Shown here: positions 15,601 to 22,885 of the stretch, in pieces
Layout: each line of letters begins with the position of its first letter
How positions within the stretch are numbered: the stretch's first letter is position 1
DNA from: Methylaequor sp002691245
GTDB lineage: Bacteria; Pseudomonadota; Alphaproteobacteria; Methylaequorales; Methylaequoraceae
Reading direction: 5' to 3'
NCBI GenBank assembly: GCA_002691245.1
Contig: NZHH01000023.1
Coordinates: 1 to 46,424 of the forward strand
DNA: 46,424 bases
The notes under the pieces: model-generated
Databases searched by the model: none
Seen by the model: only the letters and a program-made list of their open reading frames with translations
What the model was told of the DNA's origin: nothing
Program-made: the position numbers and the translations under genes

Positions 15601-17235
15601 TTGATAATTAAGATTTTATTTTCTCAGAAAAATACAACAGTAGGTGATATAGAAGGAAATTATAATATTCTTAAAAAATCTTACTTTTTTGCAAATAAAA
15701 ATAAGTGTGATTTTTTTTTCACCACAGAATTCTCACTTACTGGTTACCCCCCACAAGATTTACTGTTTCGAGAAGACTTTATGAGAAAAGTGGAAGTTTA
15801 TAAAAAAAAAATAATGGATTTGACTAAAAATAAAAAAACTATTTTTGTTTTAAGTATTCCTCAACATTTTAAAAAAAAAATAACAAATTGTTTATTAATT
15901 ATTGAATCAGGCAAAGTAGTTCACAGAGTAATCAAATCACATTTGCCAAATTATGGAGTTTTCGACGAAAAAAGATATTTTCATGGGAATGAAGACAAAT
16001 CAAATTATTTTAAGTTTAAAAATAAGAAAATTAACTTTCTAATCTGCGAAGACATGTGGGTCGATGACTACTCTAAAAATTTGGTTAAACCAAAAATTGA
16101 TTTAATTGTGATTATTAACGCTTCTCCATTTGAAATTGGTAAATTTAAATTAAGGAAAAAATTGGCCTCAAAAAGGGCTAAATTTTATGAATCTAGTTTA
16201 ATATATTTGAATTTAGTTGGTGCGCAAGATGATCTAATATTTGATGGTGGTTCATTTGTTATGAATTCAAGTGGAAAAATTATTTTGCAAAAAGAATTCT
16301 TTAGCGATTCCGATGAAATAATTGATTTAAATGAAACACATCAGCTAAAAATCATTAAAAAAAAATCAGATAATGAACTTCTCTACAAAGCATTAATGAT
16401 TGGATTAAAAAATTACATGAATAAAAATAATTTTAAATCAGCTATACTTGGACTATCAGGAGGAGTTGATTCTGCACTTACATTAGCTATCGCTTCCGAC
16501 AGTTTGGATAAAAATCATATAAAGTCTTTTTTTCTTCCTTCAATTTTCACATCCAAAGAAAGTAGAATAGATGCCCATAATTTATCAAGAAATTTAGAAA
16601 TAGATACAACTGAACTATCAATAGAGAATCTAAAAATTAAAATTTTAGAGGAATTAAAGTATATTTTTAAAGACCTAAAAAATGACATAACCGAAGAAAA
16701 TATACAATCAAGAATTAGAGGCTTGTTGTTGATGGCGATTTCTAACAAATTTAATTCATTACTTATTACAACTGGAAATAAATCTGAACTATCAGTGGGA
16801 TATTCAACCTTATATGGAGATATGTGTGGTGGATATTCTTTGCTTAAAGATATATATAAAACTAAAGTTTTTGAGCTTTGTGAATGGAGGAATAAAAATA
16901 TTCTTGATGAATTCAAAGTAAAAAAACTTAATGTTATACCACAAGAAATTATTAAAAAAGAACCTTCCGCAGAATTAAAATTTGATCAAAAAGATAGTGA
17001 TTCACTCCCATATTATGAGACACTTGATAAAATTCTAGAATTGTTAATTGACCAAAACAAAGGCATTGACTTTATAGTTAAGAAAGGTTTTAAGAAAAGT
17101 ATTGTAAATAAAATATGGGATCTAGTAAAAAAATCTGAATTCAAGAGATATCAGAGTGCAATTGGACCAAAAGTATCTGGAATGTCGTTATCAGCAGATA
17201 GAAGGTTTCCATTAACAAATAAGTTTAGGTTATAA
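15601..17235 (+). CDS. nadE: Glutamine-dependent NAD+ synthetase
   Basis: About 544 aa. It amidates nicotinate adenine dinucleotide using glutamine. The N-terminal glutaminase (nitrilase fold) has the Glu of TTEFSLTGYPPQDLLFRE, the Lys region of HRVIKSHLPNYGVFDEKRYF and the Cys of NFLICEDMW. The synthetase domain has the P-loop LGLSGGVDSALT, then TGNKSELSVGYSTLYGD and the C-terminal GPKVSGMSLSADRRFP. The start is unsettled: a TTG at 15601 directly abuts the GGAGG (15596-15600), while an ATT at 15607 has ideal 6-nt spacing and gives MKILFSQ, matching the family start. Its stop is 3 bp before gltX. Confidence 0.93.
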   Translation: MIIKILFSQKNTTVGDIEGNYNILKKSYFFANKNKCDFFFTTEFSLTGYPPQDLLFREDFMRKVEVYKKKIMDLTKNKKTIFVLSIPQHFKKKITNCLLIIESGKVVHRVIKSHLPNYGVFDEKRYFHGNEDKSNYFKFKNKKINFLICEDMWVDDYSKNLVKPKIDLIVIINASPFEIGKFKLRKKLASKRAKFYESSLIYLNLVGAQDDLIFDGGSFVMNSSGKIILQKEFFSDSDEIIDLNETHQLKIIKKKSDNELLYKALMIGLKNYMNKNNFKSAILGLSGGVDSALTLAIASDSLDKNHIKSFFLPSIFTSKESRIDAHNLSRNLEIDTTELSIENLKIKILEELKYIFKDLKNDITEENIQSRIRGLLLMAISNKFNSLLITTGNKSELSVGYSTLYGDMCGGYSLLKDIYKTKVFELCEWRNKNILDEFKVKKLNVIPQEIIKKEPSAELKFDQKDSDSLPYYETLDKILELLIDQNKGIDFIVKKGFKKSIVNKIWDLVKKSEFKRYQSAIGPKVSGMSLSADRRFPLTNKFRL

Positions 17236-17238
17236 ATT

Positions 17239-18573
17239 ATGTTAAGGTTTGCACCAAGTCCAACTGGATTTCTTCATATGGGAAATATGAGGGTTGCTCT
17301 ATTAAACTATTTATTCGCGAAAAAAAATAATTTTAGATTTTTTCTCAGAATTGATGATACAGACAAAGAAAGATCAAAAAACGTTTTTGTGGATTCTATT
17401 TTAGATGATTTAAATTGGATTGGTATTGAATACTATAAAATAATAAAACAATCTGAGAGAGAATCAAAATATAAAGAAGTTTTTGAAATTCTTAAAAATA
17501 AAAATTTAATCTATCCCTGTTTTGAGTCTTCCGAGGAACTTTCACTAAAAAGAAAAATACTTCTTAAACAAGGCAAACCTCCAATTTATGACAGATCGTC
17601 NTTAAAATTAAAAAAAGAAGAAATTAGAGCATTAATTTCCTCAGGAAAAAATCCACATTGGAGATTATTATTAGATGAAGATTCTATAAGCTGGGATGAT
17701 ATGATTCATGGAGCAATAAATTTTAATAACTTGTCTGTATCTGATCCAATTGTTTTCAGATCGGATGAAATGCCGCTTTTTACTGTAACGTCNGTAGTTG
17801 ATGATGCAGATATGGGTGTGTCTCATATTATAAGAGGTGACGATCATATAACTAATACTGCNGCTCANATNAAGCTATTTAAATTGATAAANGCAAAAGT
17901 ACCAGTTTTTGNNCATTTTCCGTTAATGAAATCTAAATCAGGAAAGGGTTTGTCAAAAAGAACAGATTCATTTTCAATTAAAGAATGTAGGGAGACTAAA
18001 ATCTCAACANTAGTTATTCTTAACTATCTTAAAAAAATAGGGACAAATCAACCNATGGAAAATTTTGAAGGNTTGACAAAGTTAATTGAAAACTTCGATA
18101 TNAAAACTTATTCAAAGAATTCAATTTTTTTTGATATTGGAGATATTGTTAGATTAAATTCAAAATACTTAAAGTCTATGAAATTTTCAATTCTTGAGAA
18201 AACATACAATATAAAGTTTGATGAAAAATTTTGGGAAATTATAAGATCTAACGTAGATTCAATACAAGAAGCAGAAGAATGGTACAAAATTATTAATGAT
18301 AGCTTGGTAATAAACGAAAAGATAAAAATAAAAAAGGGGCTAAAAACTATCATATTTGATAGTTTACCTGAAAAAGTTGATAAAGACTTTTGGACAATAT
18401 GGACTAATAGAATTTTGGAAAATTATNANTCTAANCCNAGAGAATTGTTTATTTTNCTNAGGNAAATTCTNACAGGNAANNNATTNGGTCCAAGCATGAA
18501 TGACTTNCTGACATTACTTAAAAAAGATGAGATTATAAAAAGAGTGGATTTTAACTGTGAAGAAGAAAATTAA
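17239..18573 (+). CDS. gltX: Glutamyl-tRNA synthetase
   Basis: 444 aa, class I synthetase that charges tRNA-Glu. It begins RFAPSPTGFLHMGNMRVALLNYL (HIGH-type motif HMGN) and has RIDDTDKERS, IRGDDHITNT and the KMSKS-type GKGLSKRTDS. It is close to the usual 450-480 aa. Alphaproteobacteria may have two GltX copies, one charging tRNA-Gln; which this is cannot be told here. Masked bases (N) begin at 17601 inside this gene; those I checked are mostly at third codon positions, with a dense cluster near 18427-18506. The stop lies 17 bp inside cimA. Confidence 0.93.
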   Translation: MLRFAPSPTGFLHMGNMRVALLNYLFAKKNNFRFFLRIDDTDKERSKNVFVDSILDDLNWIGIEYYKIIKQSERESKYKEVFEILKNKNLIYPCFESSEELSLKRKILLKQGKPPIYDRSXLKLKKEEIRALISSGKNPHWRLLLDEDSISWDDMIHGAINFNNLSVSDPIVFRSDEMPLFTVTXVVDDADMGVSHIIRGDDHITNTXAXXKLFKLIXAKVPVFXHFPLMKSKSGKGLSKRTDSFSIKECRETKISTXVILNYLKKIGTNQXMENFEXLTKLIENFDXKTYSKNSIFFDIGDIVRLNSKYLKSMKFSILEKTYNIKFDEKFWEIIRSNVDSIQEAEEWYKIINDSLVINEKIKIKKGLKTIIFDSLPEKVDKDFWTIWTNRILENYXSXXRELFIXXRXIXTXXXXGPSMNDXLTLLKKDEIIKRVDFNCEEEN

Positions 18574-20131
18574 ATTATACGATAGTACATTAAGGGATGG
18601 TGCTCAAACAAAGGGTGTAAACTTTAGTCTAGATGATAAAATAAAAATTATTAAAATTCTTGACCATATTGGTATCGACTATATTGAAGGTGGATGGCCA
18701 GGTGCTAATCCCACAGACGATAAGTTTTTCAAATCATTGCCAAAATTAAAAAATTCAAAAGCTGTCGCATTTGGAATGATGAGGAAGTCAGGTAAGAGTG
18801 CCAAAAATGACCCTGGTTTAAATGCAGTACTTAATTCAGGAGTTTCGGCAACGTGTCTAGTTGGTAAATCTTCNGATTTTCAGGTNAGAAATGCATTAGG
18901 AGTAAGTCTCAATGAGAATTTAGATATGATTGATGANACGATTNAGTATGCNTCTAAGCGAGTNGATGAAGTNTTATTTGATGCAGAACATTTTTTTGAT
19001 GGATATAAGCATAATTCTAAATATGCACTTACAACATTAAAAACGGCATTTGATGCAGGAGCGAATTGGATAATATTGTGTGATACAAATGGGGGTACAT
19101 TACCATANGAGCTNGAGGAAATTTTATNTGAAGTAAAGAAAATAATTCCAGAAAATAATTTGGGAGTNCATTTTCATAANGACACTGATAATGCAACCTA
19201 TAATTCCATTCAGTCAGTTCTTAGTGGTGCAACACAAGTGCAGGGAACATTTAATGGTCTAGGCGAAAGATGTGGAAATACAAATCTCGTAAATGTTGCN
19301 GCCAACTTTGTCCTTAAAATGAAATATGATTGCAAGTTGAAAAATAAAATTAACACATTAACAAAGACAAGTAGACTCATTGATGAAATNTTGAATAGAG
19401 ANACTTTAAGAAATTTACCTTTTGTTGGTTCGGCAGCCTTTGCTCACAAAGGAGGACTTCATATTTCTGCTGTTGAGAAAGATCCAAAATGTTATGAGCA
19501 TATTGATCCTNCCNATGTCGGAAATGAGCGAGTCTTAGTTGTTTCAAATCAGTCAGGTAAAAGTAATATTATCAATCGATTGAAGAAACTGGATATCGAT
19601 ATTAGAGGTAAAGAAAAAAAGGTAATAAGTTTTTTGGAACTTATAAAAAAACAGGAGTTTTTAGGTTATGCATACGATGGGGCTGAAGCAAGTTTCGAAC
19701 TTTTGGCAAAGAGAAGTTTCCAAAAATTTTTAGAGTTTTATAGTTTAGAAAGTTTCAAAGTATCAGACGAAAAAAGAAAAAATTCAAGCAACAATTTTGT
19801 TCCATTTTCAGAAGCAAGTGTAAAAATTTTTGTTGGAACTAATGAGTTCTACAGTGCATCTGAGGGTAATGGACCAATTCACGCACTTGATAAAGCTCTA
19901 AGAAATGCACTAGTAAAGTTCTACCCTCGTATAAAAAAATTAAATCTTGTAGATTATAAGGTAAGAATTTTAACACCACAGGATGGTACAAAGGCATTAG
20001 TTAGAGTGAGAATAGAGTCACGAAATGAAAAATTAAAATGGTCAACTATTGGAGTTTCATACAACGTTATAGATGCTTCTTATATTGCTCTTCATGACAG
20101 NATAACTTTCCATNTATTAAAATCCAAATAA
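18557..20131 (+). CDS. cimA: Citramalate synthase
   Basis: 524 aa from a GTG start 17 bp inside gltX. It condenses pyruvate and acetyl-CoA to (R)-citramalate, giving 2-oxobutyrate for isoleucine without threonine. The HMGL-like barrel has LYDSTLRDGAQTKGVNFS, GIDYIEGGWPGANPTD, LCDTNGGTLP, the metal-binding HFHxDTDNA and GNTNLV. The GGWPGANP motif and length separate CimA from 2-isopropylmalate synthase (LeuA). The C-terminal LeuA-type regulatory domain (about 390-520) is present, with the ending on allosteric strands (VRILTPQDGTKALVRV). Isoleucine feedback is usual for the family. Several Ns fall inside. Confidence 0.92.
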   Translation: MKKKIKLYDSTLRDGAQTKGVNFSLDDKIKIIKILDHIGIDYIEGGWPGANPTDDKFFKSLPKLKNSKAVAFGMMRKSGKSAKNDPGLNAVLNSGVSATCLVGKSXDFQXRNALGVSLNENLDMIDXTIXYXSKRXDEXLFDAEHFFDGYKHNSKYALTTLKTAFDAGANWIILCDTNGGTLPXEXEEILXEVKKIIPENNLGXHFHXDTDNATYNSIQSVLSGATQVQGTFNGLGERCGNTNLVNVXANFVLKMKYDCKLKNKINTLTKTSRLIDEXLNRXTLRNLPFVGSAAFAHKGGLHISAVEKDPKCYEHIDPXXVGNERVLVVSNQSGKSNIINRLKKLDIDIRGKEKKVISFLELIKKQEFLGYAYDGAEASFELLAKRSFQKFLEFYSLESFKVSDEKRKNSSNNFVPFSEASVKIFVGTNEFYSASEGNGPIHALDKALRNALVKFYPRIKKLNLVDYKVRILTPQDGTKALVRVRIESRNEKLKWSTIGVSYNVIDASYIALHDXITFHXLKSK

Positions 20132-20132
20132 T

Positions 20133-20867
20133 ATGNATTCCTTCAAAATGCCAGAATTTATTTTGGTNAATACCCAANTACCAGAAAATCTNGGNGCTAG
20201 TGCNAGGGTAATGCTGAATTTTGGACAAAAAAACTTGAAAACAGTTTGTCCTGAATTTGATTTAAAAAATGAAAAGATTTTACCATTGGCCGCTGGTGCA
20301 GATAATGTTATCAGCAATATTAAAAATTACCCTACATTACAAAAAGCCGTTGAAAATCTAAATATTGTAATTGGAACAACCAACAGAATAAGATCAATAA
20401 AAAAAAAGCAAATTAGTTTTGCGAATCTCAACAGATTGTTAACAGATAATAAAAACAATATTGGAATAATATTTGGACCAGAAAAGAGTGGTTTGAATAA
20501 CGATGACATNTCAATATGTGATTTTGTTTTGGAAATAAATACTAACAATAGTTTTTCNTCATTAAATCTTTCACATGCTGTNGCAGTTGTNTCTTACGAA
20601 ATAATGNAGGGANAAGAAAAAAATAATAAAAAANGTATAAAAAAGAAATCGNAAATTGCAGANCTAGCTAGTAAAAAAGAGCTNCTNAATTTTTTCTCTA
20701 TTTTGGAGAANAATTTATCTGAAACATNTTTCTTTAACGTAAAAGAAAGAGAAAAAATTTTAAAGCAAAAGATTAAGAANATTTTTAACAAATTANAGTT
20801 AACCTCTAATGACCTACAAACTTTACTGGGCATAATAAAAAGCCTAAGAAAAACAAGTAAAAAGTAA
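20133..20867 (+). CDS. TrmJ-like SpoU-family RNA methyltransferase
   Basis: 244 aa. The SPOUT fold motifs are visible: near the N terminus FILxNTQxPENxxAS (motif of TrmJ, where Asn and Glu bind the RNA site), then IGTTNR, IIFGPEKSGLNNDD and SLNLSHAxAV, the knotted S-adenosylmethionine site. TrmJ makes 2'-O-methyl at position 32 of tRNAs, and this size is typical. Some key residues are masked by N, so the exact target is not firm. It starts one base after the cimA stop and lies upstream of rpsD. Confidence 0.85.
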   Translation: MXSFKMPEFILXNTQXPENXXASXRVMLNFGQKNLKTVCPEFDLKNEKILPLAAGADNVISNIKNYPTLQKAVENLNIVIGTTNRIRSIKKKQISFANLNRLLTDNKNNIGIIFGPEKSGLNNDDXSICDFVLEINTNNSFXSLNLSHAXAVXSYEIMXGXEKNNKKXIKKKSXIAXLASKKEXXNFFSILEXNLSETXFFNVKEREKILKQKIKXIFNKLXLTSNDLQTLLGIIKSLRKTSKK

Positions 20868-20868
20868 A

Positions 20869-20896
20869 TTGACATAGGAAAAATTAAAAGTATATT
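20869..20896 (+). promoter_or_regulatory. Candidate sigma-70 promoter of rpsD
   Basis: A perfect -35 TTGACA (20869-20874), a 16-bp spacer and a -10 TATATT (20891-20896) lie just before rpsD. A start 6-8 nt after the -10 box would be at about 20903, next to the ATG at 20905, so the mRNA would be nearly leaderless. No Shine-Dalgarno sequence is seen before this ATG, which agrees. Confidence 0.45.
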
Positions 20897-20904
20897 TCTC
20901 ACAT

Positions 20905-21522
20905 ATGACTAGAATTCTCAAATCAAAATATAAAGTAGATAGAAGGCTNAGNTGTAACCTNTGGGGAAGACCAAAGAGNCCTTTNAATAGAAGAGACTAC
21001 CCNCCTGGATTAAATGGTCAGAATAGAAGAAAAAANCCATCAGACTTTGGCANTCANTTAATGGCAAAACANAAGCTTAAATGTCATTATGGATATATCA
21101 CAGAAAAACAATTNCGAAATCTATTNTNCAAAGCTTCTAAAATAANAGGTAATACAAGCGAGAATTTAATAGAACTTTTAGAAAGAAGATTAGATGCNAC
21201 CGTCTATAGAATGAAATTTGCCACAACTATNTTCGCAGCCAGACAATTCGTTAGNCACGGCCACATTCTNGTTAATGGGAANAANGTTACCATCGCTTCN
21301 TACTCTCTTAAGAATGGAGATTTAGTTGAAGTAAAAGAAAAAAGNAGAGAAATNCCNATTGTACTTGAAGCTATAAGCTCAACTGAAAGAGAAACGCCTC
21401 AGTACTTNTCNGTAGATTATGATAAGCTAAAAGGNACATTTTTNAANGGACCNAAGCCTGATGAAGTTCCTTATCCAGTGATNATGGAGCCNAATTTAGT
21501 TATTGAATATTATTCAAGATAA
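20905..21522 (+). CDS. rpsD: 30S ribosomal protein S4
   Basis: 205 aa, the normal size. It binds 16S rRNA early in small-subunit assembly. The sequence has TRILKSKYKVDRR at the start, the zinc-less alphaproteobacterial N-terminal domain with KLKCHYGYITEKQ, the S4 RNA-binding domain RLDxTVYRMKFATT, ARQFVxHGHIxVNG, and the final VPYPVxMExNLVIEYYSR. Many positions are N, but never in a way that breaks the frame. A near-leaderless promoter lies directly upstream. Confidence 0.95.
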   Translation: MTRILKSKYKVDRRXXCNXWGRPKXPXNRRDYXPGLNGQNRRKXPSDFGXXLMAKXKLKCHYGYITEKQXRNLXXKASKIXGNTSENLIELLERRLDXTVYRMKFATTXFAARQFVXHGHIXVNGXXVTIAXYSLKNGDLVEVKEKXREXXIVLEAISSTERETPQYXXVDYDKLKXTFXXGXKPDEVPYPVXMEXNLVIEYYSR

Positions 21523-21558
21523 ACCCTATCNNTATTTATCTTTAAAANTTAGTTTATT

Positions 21559-22305
21559 ATGTCTATNAGTGCCNTGATTATTGCAAGAAATGAGGAATCT
21601 TCNATTGAAGANGCACTTGCATCATTGNATTTTGTAGATGAGATAGTNGTNNTTCTTGATAGATCGGTGGATAAAACAAAAGAAAAAGCNAAGAAATTCA
21701 CAAAAATTATATATAGNGGTTCTTGGACATGTGANGGAAAGAGAAGAAATTTNGGGTTATCTAAATGTAAATCNGATTGGATATTAGAAATTGATTCTGA
21801 TGAAGTTGTAAGTAAAAAACTAGCTGATGAAATTCTATTTAAAANAAATACAAAAAGAATAGATTTTTATTACATACCTCTAATTAACTANGTNTCAATG
21901 AAANAAATAAGAAANGGATGGATGGCCTGTTTAGCACCNGAAGGNAAATTTTTATTGTTTAGAAAAAATAGTAAACTTTGGAAAGAAGGTTCNGTTCATC
22001 CNGATTACGTTTTGAAGGGAAAAAAAGGAGANGTATTCAAAAATCACTTAGATCACTANATGTCGAAAAGTTTATCAGATTTAATATTGAGATTTAATAG
22101 GAANACAAGTCTNTATGCNCANGATTTGAAATCGAAGAAAATAAATCTTANAAAGTTATTTTCAATNAGAAAGATNTTTTCNAGATTTATAAAATCTTTT
22201 TTGTTTAAAAAGGGTTANNAAGCAGGAGGTCAGGGGATTTTAATNAGTATATTATGCTCGATTTATCCATTTATTTCTGCAATTAAGTCAAAGTATGATG
22301 ATTAG
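21559..22305 (+). CDS. Glycosyltransferase family 2 (LPS-core type)
   Basis: 248 aa, GT-A fold. It starts with the usual SxxIIARNEES, then the DRSVDKTKE loop that binds the nucleotide-sugar, GKRRNxGLSKC, and the DxD-type motif as LEIDSDEVV. Such short enzymes, like WaaE/KdtX, add a hexose to the lipopolysaccharide core at the cytoplasmic membrane. The C terminus (RFIKSFLFKKG, AGGQGILxSILCSIYPFI) has an amphipathic segment that likely touches the membrane. Acceptor and sugar unknown. Several N bases fall inside. It is convergent with grxD, one base apart. Confidence 0.8.
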   Translation: MSXSAXIIARNEESXIEXALASLXFVDEIXXXLDRSVDKTKEKXKKFTKIIYXGSWTCXGKRRNXGLSKCKXDWILEIDSDEVVSKKLADEILFKXNTKRIDFYYIPLINXXSMKXIRXGWMACLAXEXKFLLFRKNSKLWKEGXVHXDYVLKGKKGXVFKNHLDHXMSKSLSDLILRFNRXTSXYXXDLKSKKINLXKLFSXRKXFXRFIKSFLFKKGXXAGGQGILXSILCSIYPFISAIKSKYDD

Positions 22306-22306
22306 G

Positions 22307-22642
22307 TTAATCCTGTAAGTTGAACTTAATTTCTTTCTTCTTTAATAAGNCNTCTATTTCATTGTTTTCTAACATATCNCTTAATATATCAAATCCACCT
22401 ATAAATTCGTTTTTAATATATATTTGTGGAATTGTTGGCCAGTCAGAAAATGACTTGATCCCTTCNCGAAGCTCTANATCCTCTAAAACATTATAACTTT
22501 TATATTCAATTCCATAATGGTTAAAAATACCAACTACGTTTGCAGAAAATCCNCATTGAGGGAAATCAGGNGTTCCTTTCATAAATAAAACCACATCATN
22601 TTGATTTATNANTTCTTTAATTTTTTTACTTATTTNTTCCAT
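22307..22642 (-). CDS. grxD: Monothiol glutaredoxin (Grx4 type)
   Basis: 111 aa. It carries Fe-S clusters together with BolA and supports iron-sulfur assembly and iron sensing. The family landmarks are KIKExINQxDVVLFMKG, the active-site CGFS (first base certain, Cys codon TGN here), WPTIPQIYIKNEFIGGFDIL and ENNE. AAAAGGATC is a good ribosome-binding site. It directly follows bolA (12 bp) in the same operon, which is the classic partner arrangement in alphaproteobacteria. Confidence 0.93.
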   Translation of the reverse strand: MEXISKKIKEXINQXDVVLFMKGXPDFPQXGFSANVVGIFNHYGIEYKSYNVLEDXELXEGIKSFSDWPTIPQIYIKNEFIGGFDILXDMLENNEIXXLLKKKEIKFNLQD

Positions 22643-22654
22643 TTTGATCCTTTT

Positions 22655-22885
22655 CTAGCTNTCNGANGTCGTTAGCATNAGTGCATGAAGAGTNGTNCCC
22701 ATGTGCGATCCGATAGCATCATACACAAGTTTATGTTGATTTAACTTTGAAANCCCTTTAAAAGCTGANGANTTAATTGTGGCATGATAATGATTNTTAT
22801 CACCTNTGATATCTTCTATTTCTATAGAAGCGTCTGGAAGCTTTTTTTGGATAAGCTCTTTTATTTGTATNGCTGTCAAAGTCAT
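22655..22885 (-). CDS. bolA: BolA family protein
   Basis: 76 aa, the usual short alphaproteobacterial BolA. The sequence has IKELIQKKLPDASIEIED, HYHATI, SAFKG (class-II KH-like fold), then HKLVYDAIGSHM and LHAxMLT. The conserved His of HYHA and of LHA, used for cluster binding with Grx4, are visible. The start overlaps the purL stop as ATGA, and grxD follows, so BolA and its partner are translated together with the purine genes. Confidence 0.9.
   Translation of the reverse strand: MTLTXIQIKELIQKKLPDASIEIEDIXGDXNHYHATIXXSAFKGXSKLNQHKLVYDAIGSHMXXTLHAXMLTXXXS

Noticed and set aside
16515..16916. Long antisense ORF (133 aa) inside nadE, and similar frames opposite moaA, purL and fdsA
   Set aside because: They lie fully inside genes with clear families, have no ribosome-binding site and read as low-complexity mirror translations; they are shadows.
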